Shown piece after piece: positions 34,188 through 40,566 of a stretch of DNA of 40,566 nt. The stretch covers positions 1 through 40,566 of the forward strand of contig SHZD01000031.1 of assembly GCA_009692465.1 (NCBI GenBank), read 5' to 3'. Made by a program: the position numbers and the translations under genes. The notes beneath the pieces were generated by a model. That model saw only the letters and a list, made by a program, of their open reading frames with translations. It was not told the DNA's origin and ran no database searches. This stretch comes from Myxococcales bacterium (GTDB taxonomy: Bacteria > Myxococcota_A > UBA9042). Each line of letters starts with the position of its first letter. Position 1 is the first letter of the stretch.

Positions 34188-34816
34188 TTGACAACCTGTA
34201 TTGCATAAGCAGGCAACGCGCCGCGCTGGCGCGCCAATTCAAAGACTTCATTGCGCGCATGAAACAGCCGCGATTTGACCGTGTTGATGCCAATCCCGAG
34301 CGTAGTTGAGATGTCCTCAAGGCTCATGCCTTCCAATTCATACAACACAAAAACCGTAAGCTTCTTTTCGGGTAAAGTACCTAAAATATCATAGAGTTGT
34401 CTGCAAATATCCCGCGCTTCGAGCCGCCCCTCGCTGTACTGCATCGTCGCGGATTGCGGCGCATCGTCCAGACCTAACCAGCGCAACCAACCCTTGCGGC
34501 GACCTCGGCGCAGGTATTGCAGCGAGACGTTGACTGCGACTCGGTGCAACCACGTGGTAAAGCGCGCATCACCGCGAAACTTATGCAAGGCGCGTTGCAA
34601 TTCAATAAATACGTCCTGGACTACGTCTTCTATCTCGCTCGACGGCCCCAGCAAGTTGCGGGCGATGGACTCCACCCGCTTGCCGTGGCGTCGGTAGATT
34701 TCAGCCAAAGCATTGCCGTTGCCACGCTGATACGAACCCACCAACGCCAAGTCGGCGGCATCGGCGTCGCCGCGGTCTTGGTGTTCATTGCCACCGGAAA
34801 CGACTGTCAGCCACAT
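34184..34816 (-). CDS. ECF-type RNA polymerase sigma factor
   Basis: Group 4 sigma factor (210 aa). Region 2 is read in YRRHGKRVESIARNLLG, EIEDVVQDVFIELQRAL and ARFTTWLHRVAVNVSLQYLR; region 4 in LGTLPEKKLTVFVLYELEGM and LEDISTTLGIGINTVKSRL. I chose the ATG at 34816, which has GGAGG six bases upstream; in-frame sequence before it adds a 29-residue basic stretch not seen in this family. The stop overlaps the anti-sigma start by four bases. A possible self-driven promoter is at 34859-34886. The target genes are unknown. Confidence 0.92.
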   Translation of the reverse strand: MWLTVVSGGNEHQDRGDADAADLALVGSYQRGNGNALAEIYRRHGKRVESIARNLLGPSSEIEDVVQDVFIELQRALHKFRGDARFTTWLHRVAVNVSLQYLRRGRRKGWLRWLGLDDAPQSATMQYSEGRLEARDICRQLYDILGTLPEKKLTVFVLYELEGMSLEDISTTLGIGINTVKSRLFHARNEVFELARQRGALPAYAIQVVK

Positions 34817-34858
34817 GACGAGCCTCCAAGTTGCCTGCCTCGCTCGTGCAGGCCGCCG

Positions 34859-34886
34859 CAGACGTTGCCGTTGCCGTTGCGGTTCT
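34859..34886 (-). promoter_or_regulatory. Candidate ECF-type promoter of the sigma/anti-sigma operon
   Basis: On the minus strand: AGAACC, a 16-base spacer, then CGTCTG, about 43 bases before the sigma factor ATG. This resembles the GGAACC-N16-CGTC type promoters that many ECF sigma factors use on their own operon. The spacer is a GCAACG-like repeat, so chance similarity is possible. Confidence 0.4.
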
Positions 34887-34965
34887 GTAAGGTAGGTTGC
34901 CACAATGCCGCTAGAGGTTTATCGCCAATCGACCGCGGCCCAGAGTCATCACACTATTTCACAAC

Positions 34966-35077
34966 AACGCCCTGTCACGATTTTAGAACATCGCCTTGGC
35001 ACGATTTTATAACATCGCCTTGGCACGATTTTATAACATCGCCTTGGCACGATTTTATAACATCGCCTTGGCACGGT
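34966..35077. repeat. 24-bp tandem array between divergent operons
   Basis: Units start at 34990, 35014, 35038 and 35062 (partial), with a diverged copy before the first (34966-34989). The core TTGGCACGATTTTATAAC is kept in full in three of them. It lies between the sigma factor operon (-) and the cohesin/peptidase operon (+), where operators are expected. Confidence 0.88.
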
Positions 35078-35145
35078 CGCATGCCGTTCACGTCGCTCCT
35101 AGGTCGCAGGCGACCGGTTGTCGTGACTGCAATTCAAAAATCTCG

Positions 35146-35174
35146 TTGCCGACTGCCAACAGCCTGTCTACACT
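35146..35174 (+). promoter_or_regulatory. Candidate sigma-70-type promoter of the cohesin/peptidase operon
   Basis: TTGCCG, a 17-base spacer and TACACT, 39 bases before the GTG start of the cohesin-like lipoprotein. It is placed just downstream of the 24-bp tandem array. Confidence 0.45.
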
Positions 35175-35213
35175 ACTGCGCCTTTTGGCCCGCACGCCAA
35201 CGGCGAGGATGGC

Positions 35214-35912
35214 GTGACACTCCCCAACTTAGTCAATGTATCGACCGCGGCGCGGCTAAGCCGACCTCTGGCTTGGGTTTTGACCAGCTTGATGGCCGTC
35301 AGTTGCGCCGATGAGGTCGCCGTGACCAGCGCCGTGGCCGTCGACGCCAAGACGGGCAGTACAGATATCGCCGTCGGTGCCGCCGTTGATGGGGCCAGCG
35401 CCACAGCGATGCCCACCTTCGTCGGGCAAGCCCACAGCGCCGAGCCCTACGTAGAAATTGCTGGCCTGTGGAATGCCGAAGCCCAGCGGGTGCAAGTCGT
35501 CGTTTGGATTGGTGGTTTCACCGATCTGCTCGGGATCGCCGCCCATCTGACCTACGACGCGGACAAGCTGGAACTGGTGGCGCAGCAAATGCTGGACCCC
35601 ACCCAAGAGTCGGCATCGACAGGCTTTTTGTGGCGCGGCTTGGTCAAGGACCTGGCCCCGGGGCGCTTGGTGACCGGCATTGCGCGCTTTCGGGCGATCT
35701 CGCATCCGTATGCCTATCCAGACGGGACCGACTTGGCGCGGGCGCAGTGGCTCAGCCTTGAGTTTGTGGTCAAATCCACCGGCAAATCCACGATCGGCTT
35801 TGATGTTCCGACCCGATTGGCGCGCAAGGCCACCGGCGAACCCATCGCGGCCCAATGGTTGACCGCCGAAGTCGATGTTCCGGCTACGTTTGTCATTGGC
35901 GGTGCCCCGTGA
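35214..35912 (+). CDS. Cohesin-like domain lipoprotein
   Basis: Predicted lipoprotein (232 aa) with one cohesin-like domain. Signal VNVSTAARLSRPLAWVLTSL ends in a lipobox around SLMAVSC. After an Ala/Thr/Asp-rich linker (to about residue 65), the domain shows the cohesin pattern: QRVQVVVWIGGFTDLLGIAA, then HLTYDADKLELVAQQ (the usual xLxYDPxxLExV), LVTGIARFRAISHP, and WLSLEFVVKSTGKSTIGFDV. The start is GTG with GAGGA upstream. It overlaps by four bases (GTGA) the next gene, whose product ends in a dockerin, the partner of cohesins. A scaffold that anchors the peptidase to the outer membrane is inferred. The cohesin call is by eye; an adhesion-type beta domain is the alternative. Confidence 0.68.
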   Translation: MTLPNLVNVSTAARLSRPLAWVLTSLMAVSCADEVAVTSAVAVDAKTGSTDIAVGAAVDGASATAMPTFVGQAHSAEPYVEIAGLWNAEAQRVQVVVWIGGFTDLLGIAAHLTYDADKLELVAQQMLDPTQESASTGFLWRGLVKDLAPGRLVTGIARFRAISHPYAYPDGTDLARAQWLSLEFVVKSTGKSTIGFDVPTRLARKATGEPIAAQWLTAEVDVPATFVIGGAP

Positions 35913-37996
35913 ACCAGCACCTGCCGACCCTGCTGCTGATGTGTGCGGCGGTCACAGCTCAATGGCTCGATGCGACTGCGGTCTGCGCTGCCTCACCGCG
36001 CAAGCTGTTTGCCGATACCGTGCCGCTGCCGACCGACCCTGACACGCCGTGGCACGCCAAAATACAGGCCCAACGCGCCGAGGCCAGCCACCAGCACGCC
36101 CATCGCCACGATCCCGGCAGTGGCGTCGCCGATCCGGTCAGTGGCGTCGCCGATCCGGTCAGTGGCGTCGCCGATCCGGTCAGTGGCGTCGCCGATCCGC
36201 TGGCCTGGTATTCGGCTAATTTTGCTGGTTTGGGCAAGCCCAAGTGGGAAATTATCCATCAAGACATCACGGTTGACCTTAAAGTCGCGGCTTCCGAGCT
36301 CAAGACCGAAATTGACGTCAAGATTCGTGCTCACCAGCCTGTCGATTCGCTGTCGCTGCTGACGACTGGCGTTTCTGCACTCAAAGTCACCCAGTTGGAC
36401 GGCAGCCCGCTCAAAGTCACCGCCACCAACTTGTCGGGCTATACCCAGTTTACGATAGACCTCGCGAAGCCACTAACACCAGAAGTTGATTGGGTATTTC
36501 ACCTGTCGTCGACGGCCAAACTCGCATGCAATCCGCAAGGCATTGGCCTGTATCCTTGCGGTTTAGGTCCGACATATCAATGGGTTACGTTTCATCGCTA
36601 CTACTTGACGGCCAGCGCGGTTCACTCGCCGTTTACCAGTACGCTGCATGTGATCGCCGACGCCAATAAAGTCGCGGTCGCTCCCGGCGAGCCCGTGGGC
36701 AACGAAAAGCTCGCAGATGGACGCAAAGTTTGGCATTTCAACCAGATCGAGCGCACCGACAACGCGGGCTTTGCGATCGCCGACTACGTCGCAGCGCTGG
36801 GCAAATTGCCAGGCGATAAGCCGCTCAGAGTCTACACCACCGCCAAATACGCCAGTTATGCAAAAAATATCGTTGGGTTGGCTGAAAAAGTCATTGCCAG
36901 TTTCAGCAAAGACTTTGTGCCGTTTGCGTGGCCCGGGTTGAGCATCATGCAACTGGAAAATAACTTTGGCGGCGGCTACGCCCCGTTGTCGGGGATCTTT
37001 ATGTACCGCGACGTGTTTGGCGCGACGCCCGACACTGGGTATTGGAGCGCCGCGGTAGAGCTCACCGCCCACGAAATCGGTCACCAATGGTGGGGCAACT
37101 TGGTCGAACCGGCCACCAGCGGCGATGTGGCGCTGTCGGAGTCGTTGGCCGAATTCTCAAGCTGCCTGTACACGGAAACGGCTTTGGATTCGCGGGCTCA
37201 GATCATTCGCGATCACTTGAGTTACCTGTATCAAGTGCCGGCCAGCGAAGACATGGCGGTTGGCGCGCAGGGCGTGTACAGCAGCCCATCGTACGTCGAG
37301 ATCGTGTACCACAAGGGGGCCGCGGTGTTCGACATGCTGCGCAACGAGCTGGGTACCGACCAACTGTTGGCGACGCTCAAACAATACGCGACGACTTACA
37401 ATCGCGATTACGCGACCTTAGACGATCTGCGCTACGAAGCCCTTCAGGTCACGGGCAAAGATCTCAATTGGTACTGGGACCAGTGGTTTGAAAAGAAGGG
37501 CCACATCAAGGCCGACGTCGCGGGGCGGTTGGTCGACAAAGACGGCGTGATCACGGTGCGACTGCGGGTCAATCAGCAGGTGGGCAAGCCGTTTCGCTTT
37601 ACTTTGCCGGTGACGATCGACTTTGCGGACGGCAAATCCAAGACAGAACTGGTTGAAATCAACCCCAAAGGCGACACTGCGGTGATTGTGGATATCGCGG
37701 TGCAGGCGGTGCCGATCCGGGTACGCCTCGATATCCAGCGCCGGGTCTTGCGCAAGTTTGCTACGGGTACGCCAGGCGACTTCAACTTGTCCGGGTTTGT
37801 CGACGGCGCCGATTTGGTCGAAATGGCGCTGCGCTACGGCCGGGCGATGCGCATTAAGGGCAAGAACGGCCAGGAGTATTTCTTTACCGATCTGAGCTGG
37901 AATGAGTTGTACGACCTCAACCCCGACAATCGCATCGACATGGACGACGTCGGTGCGCTTGAGCAATGGGTTGGCACGGTTGCTGAAGAATTCTAG
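35909..37996 (+). CDS. Secreted M1-family metallopeptidase with C-terminal dockerin
   Basis: Exported aminopeptidase-like enzyme (695 aa). The signal peptide is MNQHLPTLLLMCAAVTAQW, cut near VCAASP. After a repeated SGVADPV stretch comes an M1 beta domain, then the zinc site H388-E-I-G-H392 with E411 exactly 18 residues on (HEIGHQWWGNLVEPATSGDV, LSESLAEF). NNFGGGYAPLSGIF takes the place of the usual GxMEN substrate loop, so the N-terminus specificity may be altered. Residues 623-690 form a type I dockerin: DFNLSGFVDGAD (D624, N626, S628, D635) and DLNPDNRIDMDD (D669, N671, D673, D680), two calcium-binding loops. The start is GTG overlapping the cohesin gene's stop. Confidence 0.87.
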   Translation: MNQHLPTLLLMCAAVTAQWLDATAVCAASPRKLFADTVPLPTDPDTPWHAKIQAQRAEASHQHAHRHDPGSGVADPVSGVADPVSGVADPVSGVADPLAWYSANFAGLGKPKWEIIHQDITVDLKVAASELKTEIDVKIRAHQPVDSLSLLTTGVSALKVTQLDGSPLKVTATNLSGYTQFTIDLAKPLTPEVDWVFHLSSTAKLACNPQGIGLYPCGLGPTYQWVTFHRYYLTASAVHSPFTSTLHVIADANKVAVAPGEPVGNEKLADGRKVWHFNQIERTDNAGFAIADYVAALGKLPGDKPLRVYTTAKYASYAKNIVGLAEKVIASFSKDFVPFAWPGLSIMQLENNFGGGYAPLSGIFMYRDVFGATPDTGYWSAAVELTAHEIGHQWWGNLVEPATSGDVALSESLAEFSSCLYTETALDSRAQIIRDHLSYLYQVPASEDMAVGAQGVYSSPSYVEIVYHKGAAVFDMLRNELGTDQLLATLKQYATTYNRDYATLDDLRYEALQVTGKDLNWYWDQWFEKKGHIKADVAGRLVDKDGVITVRLRVNQQVGKPFRFTLPVTIDFADGKSKTELVEINPKGDTAVIVDIAVQAVPIRVRLDIQRRVLRKFATGTPGDFNLSGFVDGADLVEMALRYGRAMRIKGKNGQEYFFTDLSWNELYDLNPDNRIDMDDVGALEQWVGTVAEEF
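36119..36200 (+). repeat. 21-bp tandem repeat inside the M1 peptidase gene
   Basis: Four almost identical 21-base units encode SGVADPV-type heptapeptides just after the signal peptide, before the peptidase core. No DNA differences are seen among the first three. Confidence 0.9.
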
Positions 37997-38012
37997 AGCG
38001 GGGCGCTCGGAC

Positions 38013-38219
38013 CTAGGAGCCTGTCGGAAATCAATCGTTTATAAAATGTCTATCCGGTTATACACAATGAATCTATTACGATCCGACAGTCTCCTAGCTT
38101 CTCAGATATTCTCAACTGTCCAAGAACTGCCCGGAGTGAATCCTTGCAGTTTCGGATAGTTGCCGCCGTCTAGCCAGACGGCGCTAGGAGCGAGTCGGAA
38201 TACTCCGACACGCTCCTAG
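38013..38219. mobile_element. Family A MITE-like repeat, copy 2 (complete)
   Basis: A 207-bp element bounded by 16-bp inverted repeats, CTAGGAGCCTGTCGGA at 38013-38028 and TCCGACACGCTCCTAG at 38204-38219, with one mismatch. CTAG at both ends may be a 4-bp target duplication. Extra copies of the ends inside it (38082-38097 and 38184-38199) let each half fold on itself. No transposase gene is present. The right end supplies the stop codon of the next minus-strand gene. Confidence 0.85.
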
Positions 38220-39697
38220 GGCTTGCCGCCAAGCGCCACGCTTCGTTCGACCACGATTCCCGTATCTAGCCAAGTCCATTCTAGAACTTGTATGCCGATG
38301 GCAACTGGACTTCGCCAGCCGTTGGTGTGCTGCGCCAGCCGTTTGGCATCGCGATCAAGCGCTCCGTCGGCCAATGTCCCTGCCGGCGCAGTCAGTGCGC
38401 GTTTGACCATCTCGACCGCAGTCGGCTGGCCAACCACTAAGTGACCGCGGATAATTTCGCGGTGAGCAGCGGGGCACAGGCCCAGCGGTTGAGCCGGGGC
38501 AAAATCAGCGGACAGTACTGTCTTGTCAGCCTGCGCCAGCGCCAGTGGCGCGATCAAGGTCAAACACGGCCCGCCGGTGTCGAACCACGCCACTGGTCCT
38601 TGCAGCCAATGCTGCCATTGGCGGTCGCTGGTCGCACTTAGCGACGGCAGAGCGGCGCGGCGAGTGGCGAACGCCGCTGAGGAGAGGTCCATCTCAACTG
38701 CCGTGGTATGCGCATAGCGGTCGACGCCCCAGCGCTGGATCGAAGAGTCGGCTGGGATCACGGTCGACGCATCAAATTCGGCCGTTACGTCAAAATGTTG
38801 TTTACACCAGTTGGCCAGATGCTGACCTCCGCCCAAGTGCTCGTGCACAGTCAAGCGATCGCCAACGCGGGTCAGCGCCACGCTGCGCCACTCGATGTGG
38901 TCAACAGCCGCGCGCCAGTGCGCCGTGGCCAACTGCCGAACTGCCGCGGCCCGTTCAAAAACATGGACATCGCCACCGCCCGCGCGCTCAAGCCCAGCCC
39001 GAAACGGCTCGTCTTTTTGCAGCGATCGCCGAGCCACCGCCGCCACCACAGCATCTAGGCGCAGGTCAAGAGCGACCGGGTCGTCGGCAGCGGTCGCGTC
39101 GGTGGGCTGCCACACCGCTTGCGCCCCCTGCGCGTGGACCCGCAGAACAGTGACCGCCAGTCCGCCAGCAGTGTGGCCGACCCAGCGCCCATGCCGTTCG
39201 CTCCACCGGTCAATCGCCGGCAGGCCCAAGCCAACCGCCACCGCGCCCGCCCAAGCGCTCGCGGCCTGAGTCGCCAAAACATCTGTAGTCGCAGGCACTT
39301 GCAGCGCACCCGTCCACCCACCTTTCTGGCCGCACATCGCCCACTGCTGCCAGGAAGAGCCAGAACCCGCGGGCTGGACTCCTTGCAAAGCCTGAGCGCT
39401 GTGCGCCATGGTGCCCCCAACGGTCCACTGCAGACCCGTTGTGGTCAGTGCCGCCGCGACCGCTGCCGCCGCGATGGGCTTGTCGGCGAAGATCACGCGA
39501 TCACAACCGGCGGGCAACGCGCTCAGCGCTGGCTCGAATTGCTCGCCGCGCCACAGCAGCCACGCCGAATACACCGCCAGCGAGCCCGAAAATAGGAACA
39601 TCGCGATCAACAAACTAGCGGCCACGATCGTCTTGCGAGCCGCGGCGGGCTGGGGTTCGTCGGCTGGCGGTGGCGGAGACAAAGGCGGTGGTGTCAT
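38216..39697 (-). CDS. Single-span membrane protein, function unknown (493 aa)
   Basis: I do not recognise a family. The N-terminal 20 residues are Pro-rich (MTPPPLSPPPPADEPQPAAA). One hydrophobic span, TIVAASLLIAMFLFSGSLAV, follows near residues 24-45, and the remaining 450 residues would be outside the cytoplasm: Ala-rich, few charged clusters, with strands such as DRVIFADKPIAAAAVAAAL, GPVAWFDTGGPCLTLIAPLA and VAIGIQVLEWTWLDTGIVVE. The layout (one anchor, a large repetitive alpha/beta domain) is like proteins of the DUF3352 type, a weak comparison. The start at 39697 is chosen because the sequence upstream adds a Cys-rich stretch with no support. The stop TAG lies in the right end of the family A element. 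Confidence 0.6.
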   Translation of the reverse strand: MTPPPLSPPPPADEPQPAAARKTIVAASLLIAMFLFSGSLAVYSAWLLWRGEQFEPALSALPAGCDRVIFADKPIAAAAVAAALTTTGLQWTVGGTMAHSAQALQGVQPAGSGSSWQQWAMCGQKGGWTGALQVPATTDVLATQAASAWAGAVAVGLGLPAIDRWSERHGRWVGHTAGGLAVTVLRVHAQGAQAVWQPTDATAADDPVALDLRLDAVVAAVARRSLQKDEPFRAGLERAGGGDVHVFERAAAVRQLATAHWRAAVDHIEWRSVALTRVGDRLTVHEHLGGGQHLANWCKQHFDVTAEFDASTVIPADSSIQRWGVDRYAHTTAVEMDLSSAAFATRRAALPSLSATSDRQWQHWLQGPVAWFDTGGPCLTLIAPLALAQADKTVLSADFAPAQPLGLCPAAHREIIRGHLVVGQPTAVEMVKRALTAPAGTLADGALDRDAKRLAQHTNGWRSPVAIGIQVLEWTWLDTGIVVERSVALGGKP

Positions 39698-39854
39698 GGG
39701 CGCCCATGGTCGGTCAACACAACAATCGTCGCAAGCGAGGCCACCGCCGCACACCCGCACGGTCGATGCCGCTGAGCGACGGCCAACAGACCCCTTCGCC
39801 AAGCGCGCTTGAGCACCACCGCGGTGAAGGCTTCACTATTTTGGAGCAATTTAG

Positions 39855-39882
39855 TTGACACTGCGCCAGACTCCTTTACACT
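39855..39882 (+). promoter_or_regulatory. Candidate sigma-70-type promoter of the last gene
   Basis: TTGACA, a 16-base spacer and TACACT, about 130 bases before the ATG at 40011. The -35 element is perfect; the -10 matches four of six positions and is the same TACACT seen at two other promoter candidates. Confidence 0.45.
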
Positions 39883-40010
39883 GCTGCCGCTTGCGCTCGG
39901 CGTATGCGAAGTCGGCACAGGGTCGACGGTCGCCAAACCGACGCAACATAGCACGCCCTATAGCATTTAGGATTGGGCCAACTGGCCAAGCCGCTGGGCA
40001 CGAGGGAACC

Positions 40011-40566
40011 ATGAAGTTGAGCATGTACAAGATTTTCACGCTGCTCGCGCTCGCCACCATCGGAATTTCGGCGATCGCTTGCACAAGTGCCTCCACTCCA
40101 GCCAGTGGTGGCACCGCCACCGACACGACTGGCGCAGCCGACACGGCAAAGGGTGCTGATGGCGCCGCGACCACCGACACTGCTGCCGCCGCTGACATGG
40201 GCACCGCCACCGACACGACTGGCGCAGCCGACACCGGTGCCGCCGCTGACACGGGCACTGTCGGCGACAGCGCCGCCGCTGACACGGGCACTGTCGGCGA
40301 CGGCGCCGCTGCTGGCAAGGGTTGCACGGCCGAAGCCGACAAGACCTTCGTGGCCGGCTTGGCCGACCCCGACAAGGGCAAGAAGTTCCTGGGTGACGTC
40401 ACTAACTGCGCGCTGGCACAGATGACCAACAAAGACGAAGCGGACGCGATCGGCAAGATCAGCAAGTGCCTGGTGGAAACCAAGGCCAATCCGGTGTCGA
40501 TGGTTTGCGCCGGCTGCTACGGCCTACGCGCCTACTGCACGCTGTCCAACTGCGTCAACAATCCGG
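40011..40566 (+). CDS. Cys-containing lipoprotein, 3' end cut by the window
   Basis: Partial gene, 185 codons visible. The signal MKLSMYKIFTLLALATIGIS ends in lipobox SAIAC. A strongly repetitive Ala/Asp/Gly/Thr linker follows, with GTATDTTGAADT twice and DTGTVGD twice. The folded part, from about residue 105, has evenly spaced Cys: KGCTAEADKTF, VTNCALAQMTNKDEAD, KISKCLVETK, VCAGCYGLRAYCTLSNCV. This looks like a small disulfide-rich helical domain common in secreted proteins of Myxococcota. GAGGG lies before the ATG. Function unknown. Confidence 0.78.
   Translation, partial: MKLSMYKIFTLLALATIGISAIACTSASTPASGGTATDTTGAADTAKGADGAATTDTAAAADMGTATDTTGAADTGAAADTGTVGDSAAADTGTVGDGAAAGKGCTAEADKTFVAGLADPDKGKKFLGDVTNCALAQMTNKDEADAIGKISKCLVETKANPVSMVCAGCYGLRAYCTLSNCVNNP

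Noticed and set aside
34966-35077. Sigma-54 promoter in the 24-bp array (TTGGCAC)
   Set aside because: The -24 GG has no GC at -12 with the right spacing.

Overview
This is a roughly 62-64% GC bacterial window, almost fully packed with protein genes; I see no rRNA, tRNA or CRISPR. The protein families point to a Gram-negative, predatory-type or secretion-rich bacterium of the Myxococcota/Bradymonadota (former Deltaproteobacteria) kind. The signs are many Cys-rich lipoproteins with Asp/Thr/Ala-rich linkers, MopE-like CNGxDDNCDG repeats, an IgGFc-binding-type lipoprotein, a YfbK-like VWA lipoprotein, DUF4403, a bacterial calpain, and an ECF sigma factor with a FecR-type anti-sigma factor. The taxonomic assignment is inference.

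Layout. 1-149: end of a mobile repeat (family A). 303-1998: small outer-membrane-like protein and a DegT/DnrJ/EryC1 aminotransferase. 2233-11170: secreted subtilisin overlapping a giant 2244-residue Cys-rich/beta-propeller lipoprotein. 11278-12159: another Cys-rich lipoprotein, then a hairpin and a 10-bp tandem array. 12394-13047 (-): YkgJ/DUF3109-like Cys-cluster protein. 13318-16713: VWA lipoprotein and a quinone-oxidoreductase-like MDR enzyme. 16917-19061: IgGFc-binding-domain lipoprotein. 19088-19882 (-): DUF481 porin-like protein. 20049-22724: beta-helix protein, calpain and an overlapping small lipoprotein. 22927-25491: membrane metallophosphoesterase and DUF4403 lipoprotein, followed by a 23-bp tandem array. 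25652-27778 (-): Cys-rich/propeller lipoprotein.

28112-32713: purine (urate) catabolism: membrane urate hydroxylase PuuD with two c-type haem sites, allantoinase, and a dihaem cytochrome c-rhodanese lipoprotein. PuuD would oxidise urate and pass electrons to cytochromes; allantoinase acts two steps later. The two intermediate enzymes are not in this window. 32955-34816 (-): anti-sigma/sigma pair. 35214-37996: an overlapping pair made of a cohesin-like lipoprotein and a dockerin-bearing M1 metallopeptidase, which suggests a cell-surface peptidase docked on a lipid-anchored scaffold. 38216-39697 (-): unrecognised single-span membrane protein. 40011-end: truncated Cys-containing lipoprotein.

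The most distinctive non-coding content is two families of short mobile repeats. Family B has five copies of 135-136 bp; four are flanked by identical 3-bp TNA duplications, and all sit at gene boundaries. The five share one core but carry three different, internally matched sets of ends. Two copies form the last codons and stop of a gene, and one seems to supply a gene's start codon. Family A (207 bp, 16-bp inverted ends) also ends exactly at a stop codon. Several intergenic and intragenic tandem arrays (10, 21, 23, 24 and 30 bp) add to the repeat load.
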